Assembly (NCBI GenBank): GCA_963720515.1
Contig: OY970397.1
Location: 2,551,119 to 2,615,118 of the forward strand
Direction: 5' to 3'
Length of the DNA: 64,000 nt
DNA from: G963720515 sp963720515
GTDB taxonomy: Bacteria > Actinomycetota > Thermoleophilia > Gaiellales > Gaiellaceae
Shown here: piece after piece, positions 1 through 8,677 of the stretch
Numbering within the stretch: the first letter of the stretch is position 1
How the letters are laid out: the number at the start of each line of letters is the position of its first letter
Translations under genes and position numbers: made by a program
Notes under the pieces: model-generated
What the model saw: the letters and a program-made list of their open reading frames with translations, nothing else
The model's database searches: none
Told to the model about the DNA's origin: nothing

Positions 1-105
1 CCCGGCCTCGACGAGGACGTGCAGACGCCAGCTCTCGACCTTCGCGCGCTCGTCGCGCTCGACTTCGACCGTTGTCGTGATGACGTCGTCCATGAGCTCT
101 TCCAT
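1..105 (-). CDS. hypothetical protein, N-terminal part only
   Basis: An open frame starts at an ATG (complement of 103-105) and runs off the left edge of the window; about 35 residues are visible. They are acidic and charged, ending in a stretch like WRLHVLVEAG, which resembles the start of short helical proteins common in actinobacteria (inference). It is the last visible member of the minus-strand group that begins at 4121. A second in-frame ATG lies at 93. Function unknown. Confidence 0.5.
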   Translation of the reverse strand, partial: MEELMDDVITTTVEVERDERAKVESWRLHVLVEAG

Positions 106-171
106 TCGCCGCTGGTTCGTCCTCAGGAAGACGTTCCCTTCTCGGAAAAGTTGCCGAGAACCGGCGTTCTG

Positions 172-1504
172 TTAGGAGTCGGCGCCCCTGAGGGCCTGCT
201 CGAGCTGCTCGCGGCGGCTCGTCATCTGGATCTCGATCTGCGTCTCGAACTCCTTGATCCGCCGCTCGGCCTGCGCGAGGGCCGCGTTCAGCCGGTCGCT
301 CATCTCGTTGAGCCGCTCGGCGGCCACCTCGTTTCCGGCCTCCGCGCCCTTGACGATGTCGTTGATCCGCCGCTCGAGCCGCTGTGCCGAGTCCTGCGCC
401 GTGCCCGCGATCCGGTCGGCGATCTGCTTCTCGGCGCCCCGTGCGTACTGCTCCATCGCCTTCTCGAGCTCGTTCGAGAGCCGCTGCGCGGACTTCTCGC
501 GCGCGGCCCGGATCTGGGTGTCGAAGCGGCGCTCGGCGTCGTCGGAAAGACGGCTCGCCGCGCGGTCGAGCGAGCGCGTGAGGGCGTCGCGCTGCTTCTT
601 CTCCACATCCTCGAAGGCGCTCTGGATGCGGAGCAGCGCGTCCGACTCCGCGTGATCGAGCTGCTCGCGCAGGGAGCGCTCGTTGTCGCGCATCTTGAGG
701 GTGAGCTCCTGGAGCGCCTTGCGGTTCTCGTCGGCGTGGAGGTCGAGGTCCGACCGGCCCGCCTCGAGGATCTCCTCGCCGACCGAGACGAGCTCGGTGC
801 GCAGCCGCCCGAGGGCGGTCTGCTGCTCCTCCGTCGCGGTGCGCAGGTAGTCCGAGTCGGCCGCGAGGCGCGCCTCGTACGTCTTGATGGCCTCGTTCTG
901 GCGGGTCGCGAGGTCGTTCAACCGCTTCTCGAGGACGCGCTGCCCGCGGTCGAGGTCGGCTGCCCACGCGGTCAGCCGCTGCTCGAGCCGTTGCTGCACC
1001 TGCTCGATCGACGTCGCGAGCTCGGAGCGGGCGCGGTCGGCCTGTCGCGCGATCATGTCGCGCCGCTCGACGCTCAGCTTCCGCTCCTGCTGGCTCAGGA
1101 GGTGGGCGGTGTTGGCGCGCTCCCGCGTGAGCGTGCGCTCGAGCTCGATCGCGCGCTCCGCCGCGCTGGCCGCAAGTACGGCCTCGATGTGCGCCTCGCC
1201 CGCCGCGATCAGCCGCTCCTCCTGCCGGAGCCGGATGAGACCGCGGGAGAGTGCGAAGAGCCCCGCCTCCGCCACGGCGCATGCCGCGAGCCCGCCCGCG
1301 GCCAGGAGCAGCGCGTCGGTGGAGGCGAAGTCCGTGACGAGATCGACGCCGAGCGCCGCGGTCGCGACGGCCGACGCTACGGCGAGGACGCCCGTCAGCG
1401 ACGAGCAGCGTGCGCGGCGCGACGCGCTGCATGAGCACGCCCACGAGGGACAGCGCCACGACGGCGACACCGGCCACGAAGACGGCCTCGAGCAGGATCT
1501 CCAT
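172..1504 (-). CDS. membrane-anchored long coiled-coil protein, frameshifted near the N terminus
   Basis: The ATG at 1504 begins a hydrophobic segment (MEILLEAVFVAG...), but this frame must be joined to the main frame by removing one surplus base near 1395-1405; the corrected protein has about 443 residues. Two further hydrophobic stretches follow (roughly residues 35-85). The rest, about 350 residues, is an alanine/glutamate/arginine-rich coiled coil without recognisable catalytic motifs. The architecture (short membrane anchor plus long cytoplasmic coiled coil) suggests a structural or scaffolding role, but no family was recognised. The ATG lies 18 bases after the stop of the beta-lactamase-like gene, so the two are probably cotranscribed. 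If the ATG and frameshift are wrong, the alternative start in the main frame is near 1470, but its first 25 residues look like out-of-frame sequence. Confidence 0.7.
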
Positions 1505-1522
1505 CGCGGGAATGGTACGGCG

Positions 1523-2680
1523 TCAGCCCTCGACGGAGGAGGTCGGCGCCGAGCCGCCCGCCTCCTCGCGCACGGAGTCGAACCGCTCGCGGGCCGTCTG
1601 GGCCACCCGCCCGGCGAGCTCGTCCGAGGCGACGCCCGCGTTCGAGCCCGTGTACGTCATGACCGCGGCGACGAATGCGCCCTCCGGCGAGTAGACGATC
1701 CCGGCGTCGTGGCGCGCCTCCGTCACCCAGCCCGCCTTGTGCGGGACGATCGAGTCGGCGCCGACGTAGCGGTCGAGCTTCCCGGTGTCGGCCGAGTGCG
1801 CGAGGATCCAGAGGAGGAACCGCGCGTCCGAGGCAGTGAAGTCGCCGTCGATCTCCGCGAGCGGGCCCTCACCGCCGGCCATGCGGTGCACGTCGCGGTG
1901 GAGCTGCGCCAGATCCCACGCGGTCGTGTACTTCCCCTCGAACTCCGGCTCGCGCTCGATCGTGAGCGGGATCGGGCCGGGGCTCGCGACGAGGAAGCCG
2001 CCGTACAGGTGCGTGTCGTCCACGTCGAGCGCGGCGAGGAGGCCGTTCACGCGCTCGGCCCCCGAAGTCGCGGAGCCGCCGAGCCATTCGAGGAGCTCGT
2101 TCGCGGCGGCGTTGTCGGAGTCGATCAGCATGAGGGAGAGCAGGTTGTCTAGCGACGAGTCCGCGGCCGGCTTGGCCTCGAGCGTCCGCAGCACCTCGAT
2201 CGCGATCGCGAGCTTCACGGTCGAGGCGGCCGGGAAGCGCGCCTTCGCGTTCCAGGCGGCGCCCGCGCCGGTCTCGAGGTTCTCGACGTAGACGGCGGCG
2301 ATGCCCGGGAAGGCGTCCACGAGGTCGTCGACCTGACGCTTGAGGCCCGGATCCTCGTACGTCTTCTTCGCCGTGCCGGCATCGGCGGCCGGGAGGCCGA
2401 GCACCGGCCCCACCTTCGTCTCCGCGTGGTTTCCGAGCGCGTCCTCGGCGACGACGCGGAGGTCAACGTCGCGCATCGGAAGCTTGATGCGGAGGTCGAA
2501 GCGGCCGCCGTCCACCTGCCGGTCGGCCCGCCGCTCGCCGTCCACGAGCACGACGACGCGCGCCGTTCCGGCGTCCACGCTGCCGCGGACGCGGCCGAAC
2601 GAGACCTCCCGCGATGCGGGCTGGACGAGCGCCGGTCGGTCGATGTGCGCCGGCATGTGGGGGACGAGCGCGAAGGCCAT
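1523..2680 (-). CDS. class A beta-lactamase-like serine hydrolase
   Basis: A 385-residue protein. The C-terminal 270 residues carry the class A serine hydrolase motifs: S-T-V-K at residues 153-156 (nucleophile and general base), S-D-N at 188-190, and K-A-G at 315-317 in place of the usual KTG. The first 95 residues look like a beta-sandwich (Ig-like) domain. No signal peptide is evident, which is unusual for this family, so either export is atypical or the protein is not a true antibiotic hydrolase; many actinobacterial members have unknown substrates. The start ATG overlaps the stop of the UbiA-like gene as TGATG, indicating translational coupling. Confidence 0.82.
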   Translation of the reverse strand: MAFALVPHMPAHIDRPALVQPASREVSFGRVRGSVDAGTARVVVLVDGERRADRQVDGGRFDLRIKLPMRDVDLRVVAEDALGNHAETKVGPVLGLPAADAGTAKKTYEDPGLKRQVDDLVDAFPGIAAVYVENLETGAGAAWNAKARFPAASTVKLAIAIEVLRTLEAKPAADSSLDNLLSLMLIDSDNAAANELLEWLGGSATSGAERVNGLLAALDVDDTHLYGGFLVASPGPIPLTIEREPEFEGKYTTAWDLAQLHRDVHRMAGGEGPLAEIDGDFTASDARFLLWILAHSADTGKLDRYVGADSIVPHKAGWVTEARHDAGIVYSPEGAFVAAVMTYTGSNAGVASDELAGRVAQTARERFDSVREEAGGSAPTSSVEG

Positions 2681-3405
2681 CAGGCGACTTGCATGATGAC
2701 TAGGGCGATCGCAACGGCGCACGCAGAAGCGGCAAGCAGGCGGAGCGCCCCCTCCTCGGCGTCGATCAACGTGTCCGTCGTCACCGGCTCCGTGGTGCCG
2801 TCGCGCCGCTCGATCGTCCCGCCTACGCGGACGACCCGGCGGCGCACGTCGCGCACCTGGGTCGAGAGGCGCCGTTGCGCGAGGCTGAGCAGGAATGCGT
2901 ACAGCGCGGCGACTGCAGCGGCCGCCGAGATCCGCTCCTCCACGGCGAAGGCGCCGGTCAGGACCGGGAACGCGCCCCAGGCCGCCGCGAACTGGAGGTC
3001 GCCGTGGAACGGACCGAGCTCGACGTTGTAGGCGACGACCGCGAAGGCGCCGGCCGCGACGAAGAGCCAGATCCACGGCGAGACGGTCAGCGCGCCGTAG
3101 ACCCCGATCGCGACCGCGCCCCCGAGGGACAGGGCAGCGAGCGCGACGAGCGTCCGCTCGGGGATCTCCGTGCGGAGCGGCCGGCCGTGCAGCTCGTCGA
3201 GAGCGTGCGCCGCGATCCCGACCGCGAGGAAGAATGCGACGAGCGTCGGCACGAGGCGGCCGGCGACGAGCGTGGGTGCGAGCGCCGCGCCGACGACGAC
3301 GTAGCTCAGATGCCAGGCCGTATAGGGCGGGTGGAGGAGCGTCACGTAGTCGCGCCAGCCGCCCGAGGAGAGCGCGTAGAACGCGGGGCGAGCCTCAGTC
3401 GCCAC
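2680..3405 (-). CDS. UbiA-like integral membrane protein
   Basis: A 241-residue multi-spanning membrane protein with about seven hydrophobic helices. The pattern HALDELHGRP near residue 87 in a cytoplasmic loop, and YNVELGPFHGD near residue 145, resemble the UbiA prenyltransferase superfamily, though the canonical aspartate-rich motifs are weak. It may attach prenyl groups or be a non-catalytic relative. It starts at GTG 3405, 11 bases inside the 3' end of the methyltransferase gene, and its stop overlaps the beta-lactamase-like start, so the three form one operon. A methyltransferase beside a UbiA-like protein would fit quinone-type metabolism, but that is inference. Confidence 0.65.
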   Translation of the reverse strand: MATEARPAFYALSSGGWRDYVTLLHPPYTAWHLSYVVVGAALAPTLVAGRLVPTLVAFFLAVGIAAHALDELHGRPLRTEIPERTLVALAALSLGGAVAIGVYGALTVSPWIWLFVAAGAFAVVAYNVELGPFHGDLQFAAAWGAFPVLTGAFAVEERISAAAAVAALYAFLLSLAQRRLSTQVRDVRRRVVRVGGTIERRDGTTEPVTTDTLIDAEEGALRLLAASACAVAIALVIMQVA

Positions 3406-4121
3406 GTGTCCCCCAGACGACGACGCCTCCGCCGAGGCTCAACCGCTCGACCTGGACGTCGCGGATCCCGGCTGCGCGCCAGTCCTCGACTTGCTGCGCG
3501 AGCGGGTAGCGGGCGTAGAAGGACGGGATGCTCTCCCGGAGCACATGGCCGACGTCGCGCCAGCCGGGCGAGACGAGCGCGCCAAGCGTGGGGAGACCGA
3601 TCGCGAGGTAGGCACGCCAGGCGGCGCGGGCCGCCGGCCCGGGCGGCACGCCGAAGTCGAGCGCCGCGATCCGCCCGCCCGGGTCGCACGACGCGGGCCA
3701 TGCCCCGGAGCGTCTCCGCTGGATCCGACACGTACCGAAGCAGGTAGCCGGACGTCACGTGGTCGAAGCTCGCATCATCATGGGGAAGCGCCTCGGCGGT
3801 TCCCTCCTCCAGGCGGATCCGGTCCGCGAGGCCGGCGTCGGCCACGCGCCGGCGTCCCTCGGCGAGCATCTCCGCGCTCTGGTCGAGGCCGACGACCGAG
3901 CAGCCGTAGCGTCGGGCGAGCGCGAGCGAGATGGCGCCGGTGCCGCACGCGAGGTCGAGCACGGTGTCCTCCGGCGCCGCCGCGACGCGCTCCACGAGGA
4001 AGCGGCGCCAGCGCGGGTCCTGGCCGAACGAGAGGAGCGCGGCGTAGCGGTCGTACGACCCTGCGATCGGCGCAAAGAGCCGCAGGGCGAGCGCGCTGGG
4101 CTCTCCGGAACGCGAGGCCAC
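3395..4121 (-). CDS. UbiE/MenG-like class I SAM methyltransferase, frameshifted
   Basis: The start is GTG 4121 and the stop is at 3395. One surplus base in the G-rich run near 3675-3685 breaks the frame; removing it restores PGGRIAALDFG and gives about 241 residues. SAM-binding motif I reads VLDLACGTGA (about residue 54); the post-motif LEEGTAEALP and the C-terminal RLSLGGGVVVWGTRGD are typical of the UbiE/MenG demethylmenaquinone methyltransferase family. It probably methylates menaquinone precursors or a similar lipid substrate, which fits the UbiA-like neighbour. Its start region is shared with the divergent gene at 4140, leaving only 18 bases between them. Confidence 0.75.
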
Positions 4122-4139
4122 AGGGCTATTGTTGCTCGC

Positions 4140-4698
4140 GTGGGGTTGGCGGACGAGATCACCGCAGCCCGGGACGCTGCGCTCGCGCTCGCCGAGGACG
4201 GCGAGGCGCTCACCGGAGTCGTCCCCACGGAGCCGGGTCTCGGCGCGCGGGTGTACCTCTGCGCGTACGAGAACGGCGACGGACTGGGCTGGCTCGCGCT
4301 CGACGCGGACGGCGTGCCGGTCGTCGAACCGGACACTGCTTCGCGACGCCGTGTCCATCGCCGCCCTGTGCGAGCTGGCCGAGGAGAGCGCGGGCGGCGG
4401 CGACCTGGACGAGCTTCGGGCCCGCCTGGCCGAGCTGCGCCGCGTGGAGAACCCGGATGGGATCGACGAGGCGGAGCGGGCGGCGGAGGAATTGGCGGCG
4501 GTGGTCGGCGAGACGCCGCGGCTCGCGAGCCCCGCGTACCTCGACGAGATCGGGCTCGCCGCCGCGCGGCTCGAGCAGGCGCTCGGCGGCCACGGCTCTC
4601 CGTTCGCCGAGGCGATGGCGGCGGGCGTCGGCGCGGCCGAGGAGCTCGCCAACGAGGTCGAGCATGGCTACAAGACTTCCCTGAACAAGGAGGCGTGA
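4140..4698 (+). CDS. conserved hypothetical protein, frameshifted
   Basis: Starts at GTG 4140 (VGLADEITAARDAALAL). One surplus base near 4330 (GTCGTCGAACCGG) breaks the frame; without it the sequence reads VVDRTLLRDAVSIAAL and continues to the TGA at 4696-4698, about 185 residues. The protein is alpha-helical, acidic, without membrane segments or catalytic motifs that I recognise. It overlaps the next gene as TGATG and is probably coexpressed with it. Function unknown. Confidence 0.62.
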
Positions 4699-4991
4699 TG
4701 GAAGGCGGAATGGGATTCCCGTTCGGCGGCGACCCGGACGACCTGATGCGGTCGCTCCGCGAGTTCGCCGAGCGGCAGTCGGAGGCGGTCGAAGCGTCGC
4801 AGCGCGAGCAGTTCGCGACGCTCACGCTGAACACGGCGGTCGAGCTGACCGGCGCGGCGCTCTCGCGGATCGCGGCCGAAGGGCCGGTGGACGCGCAGGC
4901 GATCGCGCTGCGCGACGCGATGCGCGTGATCTTCCCCGAGGCGGTCGCGCTCGTGTCGGCGGCGCGGCAGGGCTTCATGCAGGAGCGCTAG
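4698..4991 (+). CDS. small helical hypothetical protein
   Basis: A 97-residue protein starting at ATG 4698, preceded by a strong AAGGAGG ribosome-binding site five bases upstream inside the previous gene. The N terminus is glycine-rich (MEGGMGFPFGGDP) and the remainder predicts as amphipathic helices. No signal, membrane segment or known domain is visible. Only four bases separate it from the proline dehydrogenase start, so all three genes probably form an operon. Function unknown. Confidence 0.7.
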   Translation: MEGGMGFPFGGDPDDLMRSLREFAERQSEAVEASQREQFATLTLNTAVELTGAALSRIAAEGPVDAQAIALRDAMRVIFPEAVALVSAARQGFMQER

Positions 4992-4995
4992 CCGG

Positions 4996-5925
4996 GTGAC
5001 TCTCCTAGACCGCGCGCTCGTCCGCACGCTGCCAGCCGTTCCGCGGCCAGTGGTGAAGCGGCTCTCGTCGCGCTACATCGCGGGGCCGGAGCTCCATGAC
5101 GCGATCCGCGTCGTCCGAGAGCTGAACGCGAAGGGTCGGATGGCGACGATCGACGTGCTCGGCGAGGAGATCCACACGCACGAGGAGGCGACCGCCCTCG
5201 CGGGCGAGTACGAGCGGGTCTTCGGCGTGATCCGCGACGAGGGGCTCGACGCGAACGTCAGCGTGAAGCCGACCGGGCTCGGGTTGAAGCTCGACTACGA
5301 CCTCTGCCGTGACCTGCTCGCACGGCTCACGCGCCGCGCGCAGGAGGACGGCCGCTTCGTGCGGATCGACATGGAGGACGCGACGACGACCTCCGACACG
5401 CTGTCGATCTATCGCGAGCTCCGCGAGCTCGGGTTCGGGTCGCGGAGCGTCGGGCCGGTGCTCCAGGCGCGGCTGCGGCGGACGCTCGACGACGTCGACG
5501 CGATCGTCGATCTCAGGCCGAGCGTTCGGATCTGCAAGGGCATCTACCTCGAGCCCGAGGCGATCGCCTTCCAGGGGTTCGACGAGATCCGCGAGAACTT
5601 CGTCGCGGCGCTCGACGCGCTGCTCGATGCGGGCGCCTACGTCGCGGTCGCGACACACGACGAGTGGCTCGTCGAGCAGGCGCTCGAACGGGTCGCGGCG
5701 CGGGAGCTCGAGCCCGAGCAGTACGAGTTCCAGATGCTCCTCGGAGTGGCGGGCCGGCTCGGCGACCGGCTGGTCGCGGCCGGGCACCGGTTGCGGATCT
5801 ACGTCCCGTACGGCCGGCGCTGGTACGAGTACTCGATGCGCCGGCTCCAGGAGAACCCGCAGATCGCGATGTACGTCGCGCGGGACACGCTCGGGCGGCT
5901 CGTGCCCGGGCGGAACGGCTCGTAG
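4996..5925 (+). CDS. proline dehydrogenase
   Basis: A 309-residue FAD-dependent proline dehydrogenase, which oxidises L-proline to pyrroline-5-carboxylate. Family hallmarks are IDVLGEE near residue 50, VSVKPTGLGL near 90, FVRIDMEDA near 121, RICKGIYLEP near 178, and the C-terminal substrate-binding sequence YEYSMRRLQENP with the paired arginines near 280. Length fits the monofunctional bacterial enzyme. The second enzyme of the pathway (P5C dehydrogenase) is not in the window. GTG start at 4996, four bases after the preceding gene. Confidence 0.93.
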   Translation: MTLLDRALVRTLPAVPRPVVKRLSSRYIAGPELHDAIRVVRELNAKGRMATIDVLGEEIHTHEEATALAGEYERVFGVIRDEGLDANVSVKPTGLGLKLDYDLCRDLLARLTRRAQEDGRFVRIDMEDATTTSDTLSIYRELRELGFGSRSVGPVLQARLRRTLDDVDAIVDLRPSVRICKGIYLEPEAIAFQGFDEIRENFVAALDALLDAGAYVAVATHDEWLVEQALERVAARELEPEQYEFQMLLGVAGRLGDRLVAAGHRLRIYVPYGRRWYEYSMRRLQENPQIAMYVARDTLGRLVPGRNGS

Positions 5926-5992
5926 CTCCCTAACCGAATAGCCGCGCGGGAATAAGGGCTCCCAGCCCACCCCCAACCAGCCATCATGCTGC

Positions 5993-6046
5993 GCCGGAAA
6001 TGCGCGCATGTCTGTGACCGAAGTGCGCCGAATGTGTGCCGGTTCG
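5993..6046 (+). repeat. intergenic repeat, copy A
   Basis: This lies in the 137-base gap between the convergent proline dehydrogenase and fabL. It begins GCCGGA, then TGTCTGTGACCGA, then repeated GTGCSCCG/GTGTGCCGG units. The same layout (GCCGGA, TGTCTGTCACGGA, GTGCCG, CTTYGTGCCG) recurs at 10214-10267 and 63695-63755. The rest of the gap shows nothing else. Confidence 0.55.
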
Positions 6047-6062
6047 TCCCCAGTCGGACGGG

Positions 6063-6806
6063 CTAGGCGAGCACGGAGTAGCCGCCGTCCACGACGATCG
6101 CCTGGCCGCGGATCATCTCGGCCTCGGGCGAGGCGAGGAACGTGACGATGCCCGCGACGTCCTCCTCCTCCACGAGCCGGCCGGCGGGCGTTCGCGCGCG
6201 GAACTGCGCCAGCATCTTCTCCCGGTCGGGGAAGTGCTCGAGCGCACCGGTCTCGACGAGCCCCGCGGACACGGCGTTCACGCGGATGCCCTGCGGCGCG
6301 AGCTCGACCGCGAGGTAGCGCACCAGGGCCTCGAGCGCCGCCTTCGACGTCCCGACGAGCGCGTAGTCGTCGAGGACGCGGTCGGAGCCGAGGCTCGAGA
6401 TCGCGATGATCGAGCCTCCCTCGGGCATCGACGGCGCGGCGTGGCGGGCGAGCGTGAAGAGGGAGCGCGCGTTCGCGTCCATCGTCCAGTCCCAGTGCTT
6501 CTCGGTCAGTTCGGCGATCGGCCGGATGACCCCCGTCGCCGCGTTCGAGACGAGCACGTCGAGCGGGCCAGCCTCGTCCACGAAGCCCTTCACCCGCTCC
6601 GCGTCGCCGATGTTCCCGCGCAGGAGGAGAACCTCGGCGCCGGCCGCGCGAAGCTCCTCGGCCGCGGCCTCGGCGGCGCGATCGTTCCGGAGATACGAGA
6701 TCGCAACCCGCGCAGCGCCGAGCGACGCGAACCGGAGCGCGATCGCCTTCCCGATGCCGCGCGAGCCGCCCGTCACGAGGACGGACTTGCCCTCGAACGC
6801 GCTCAC
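6063..6806 (-). CDS. fabL: enoyl-ACP reductase III (FabL)
   Basis: A 247-residue short-chain dehydrogenase. NAD(P) motif TGGSRGIGKAIA lies near residue 10. The catalytic pair is Tyr and Lys spaced by six residues (YALVGTSK), the spacing of enoyl-ACP reductases rather than ordinary SDRs (YxxxK). The C-terminal part (HFPDREKMLAQFRARTPAGR, IRGQAIVVDGG) closely follows the Bacillus FabL pattern. It would reduce enoyl-ACP in the last step of each fatty acid elongation cycle. It starts at GTG 6806, overlapping the stop of the 89-residue gene as GTGA. A FabI homologue also exists at 56446. Confidence 0.86.
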   Translation of the reverse strand: MSAFEGKSVLVTGGSRGIGKAIALRFASLGAARVAISYLRNDRAAEAAAEELRAAGAEVLLLRGNIGDAERVKGFVDEAGPLDVLVSNAATGVIRPIAELTEKHWDWTMDANARSLFTLARHAAPSMPEGGSIIAISSLGSDRVLDDYALVGTSKAALEALVRYLAVELAPQGIRVNAVSAGLVETGALEHFPDREKMLAQFRARTPAGRLVEEEDVAGIVTFLASPEAEMIRGQAIVVDGGYSVLA

Positions 6807-7072
6807 GGGTGCGGCGGGGACGCGGGCGCGTGGCTCGGGAGCCGGTCCCAGCCGGGCCGCGACTCGGCCTCGAGAGGGCCGTCCTCCGCCTTCGAGGACG
6901 CGTGCCCGAGCCGCTCGAGAAGCTCCATCTTCTCCTCGCCGTAGCGCCGGACCGGGTGGCCTTCCGGGAGGTCCGAGACGAGGTCCGCGACCCGCGCCCG
7001 GATCTGGAACGCGAAGTGCGGCGTGGCGGGCCCGACCAGGTAGTCCACGTCGTCGGTGGTGGCCTCGGCCAT
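6803..7072 (-). CDS. small hypothetical protein upstream of fabL
   Basis: An 89-residue protein with an acidic first half (MAEATTDDVDYLVGPATPHF) and a proline-rich tail. No membrane segment or known motif. It overlaps fabL by four bases (GTGA) and is divergent from the DMT exporter gene, with 50 bases between the two starts. Probably coexpressed with fabL. Function unknown. Confidence 0.68.
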   Translation of the reverse strand: MAEATTDDVDYLVGPATPHFAFQIRARVADLVSDLPEGHPVRRYGEEKMELLERLGHASSKAEDGPLEAESRPGWDRLPSHAPASPPHP

Positions 7073-7122
7073 GGCGCGACTCTACCGCGTGGCCGCGCGG
7101 CACACGGTTATCGTCGGCGCGC

Positions 7123-8019
7123 GTGCGCCACCGGGTCCCCGCCGACATCCTGCTGCTCGTCACCGTGCTCTTCTGGAGCTTCAACTTCACCGTGGTGAAG
7201 TACGCGCTGACGCACGGATGGGAGCCGCTCTCCTACTCGTCCATCCGCTTCGCGGTCGGCGGCGTCATGTTCTCGGCGTTCACCTACCGGCACGAGGGGT
7301 CGCTGAAGGTGCAGCGCGCGGACGTCCGCCTCCTGGTCCTGGCCGCGCTCCTCGGCATCTGGCTGAACCAGGTGTCGTTCTCCTACGCGGTCAAGCTGAC
7401 GACCGCGGCGACGGTCGCGCTCACGTTCGGGACACTCCCGATCTTCGTCGGGCTCATCGCCTGGACATTCGGGTCGGAGCGCCTGCGCCTCCGCCACTGG
7501 CTCGCGGCCGGGATCTCGTTCTCGGGCGTCGTGCTCGTCGCCGTCGGCGCGAGCGGCGGGATCTCCAGCGACATCGGCGGGATCCTGCTCGCCCTGGTGG
7601 GGGCCGCGACCTGGGCCGCCTACTCGGTGGCGATGGGCCCGCTCATGCGCCGCTACTCGCCGTACCGCATCAGCGCGTTCGTCCTTCTCGTCGGCGCCGT
7701 GCCGCTCATCCTCACGGCGGCGAAGCAGCTCGTGGAGCAGGACTGGGGCGCCCTCTCGACGCTCGCGTGGCTCTGCTGGGTCTACAGCCTCTTCTTCTCG
7801 CTGGTCTTCACGAACGTCATGTGGTTCACGGCCATCGACCGGGTCGGCGCCGCGCGGGCGTCGCTCTACGCGAACCTGCAGCCGTTCCTCGGCGCGTTCT
7901 TCGCGCTCGTCGTGCTCTCCGAGGAGATGACGCCCCTCCAGTTCGCGGGCGGCTTCATCATCGGCGCCGGCATCCTGCTCGCCCGCGCCGGCCCGCCCCC
8001 GCAGCCGAGCCCCGACTAG
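7123..8019 (+). CDS. DMT superfamily (EamA) transporter
   Basis: A 298-residue integral membrane protein with about ten transmembrane helices arranged as two EamA repeats. Typical features are the N-terminal FWSFNFTVVKYALTHGWEPL, the mid-protein AATWAAYSVAMGPLM that opens the second repeat, and the late A-SLYANLQPFLGAFFAL helix that defines the family. Such proteins export amino acids or other metabolites; the substrate cannot be told. Start GTG 7123 is chosen because the frame upstream loses sense. It is followed 10 bases later by the HAD phosphatase gene. Confidence 0.88.
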   Translation: MRHRVPADILLLVTVLFWSFNFTVVKYALTHGWEPLSYSSIRFAVGGVMFSAFTYRHEGSLKVQRADVRLLVLAALLGIWLNQVSFSYAVKLTTAATVALTFGTLPIFVGLIAWTFGSERLRLRHWLAAGISFSGVVLVAVGASGGISSDIGGILLALVGAATWAAYSVAMGPLMRRYSPYRISAFVLLVGAVPLILTAAKQLVEQDWGALSTLAWLCWVYSLFFSLVFTNVMWFTAIDRVGAARASLYANLQPFLGAFFALVVLSEEMTPLQFAGGFIIGAGILLARAGPPPQPSPD

Positions 8020-8029
8020 GATCGTCTCC

Positions 8030-8677
8030 ATGAGCGGACGCACGGTCGTGGTGGACTTCGACGGCACGGTCACCGAGACCGACACGCTCGACGCGGTCGC
8101 CGAGGAGTTCGGCGACTACGCGATCTTCCAGGAGGCCGACGAGGGACTCGACCGCGGCTCGATGTCGCTCCACGAGGTCATCCGGCGCGAGTACGAGCCT
8201 GTGCGCGCGGCGCTCGAGGAGGTCGTTCCCTGGGTCGTCGAGCGCGCGCGGATCCGGCCGGGCTTCCACGAGCTCGTGGATGCGGCCGATCGGAACGGCT
8301 GGCACCTCGTGATCCTCTCCGCGGGCTTCCGCGAGCTGATCGAGCCGATCCTCGCGCACGCCGGCCTCGCCCACCTCGAGCTCCTGGCGAACTCGGTGGA
8401 CGCCGACCCGTCCGGCTGGCGCATCCGCTTCCGCGACGAGGAGCCGTGCACGGTCTGCGGGGAGCCGTGCAAGCGCTCGACCGTGGCCGCGATCGCCGGC
8501 GACGACGAGGTCGTCTACATCGGGGACGGCTTCTCCGACCGGTGCGCGGCCGAGGGTGCGGATCTTGTCTTTGCCCGCCGCGGCCTGGCGGAGTGGCTGG
8601 ACGAGCGCGGCCGCCCGTACGAGCCCTTCGAGGACTTCCACTCCATCGTCCGCACGCTCGACCGGGCTGCAGCGTGA
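8030..8677 (+). CDS. HAD-superfamily phosphatase, MtnX/SerB-like
   Basis: A 215-residue cytoplasmic phosphatase. Motif I is DFDGT with the nucleophile Asp9 and acid/base Asp11; motif II is ILSAGFRE near residue 103; motif IV is YIGDGFSDRC near 166. The 25-residue helical insert after motif I and a CxxCxxxC-like cluster (CTVCGEPC near residue 143) match the MtnX/phosphoserine-phosphatase-like group. The substrate is a small phosphorylated metabolite; methionine salvage is possible, but no other mtn gene is nearby. It overlaps the decarboxylase gene as GTGA. Confidence 0.83.
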   Translation: MSGRTVVVDFDGTVTETDTLDAVAEEFGDYAIFQEADEGLDRGSMSLHEVIRREYEPVRAALEEVVPWVVERARIRPGFHELVDAADRNGWHLVILSAGFRELIEPILAHAGLAHLELLANSVDADPSGWRIRFRDEEPCTVCGEPCKRSTVAAIAGDDEVVYIGDGFSDRCAAEGADLVFARRGLAEWLDERGRPYEPFEDFHSIVRTLDRAAA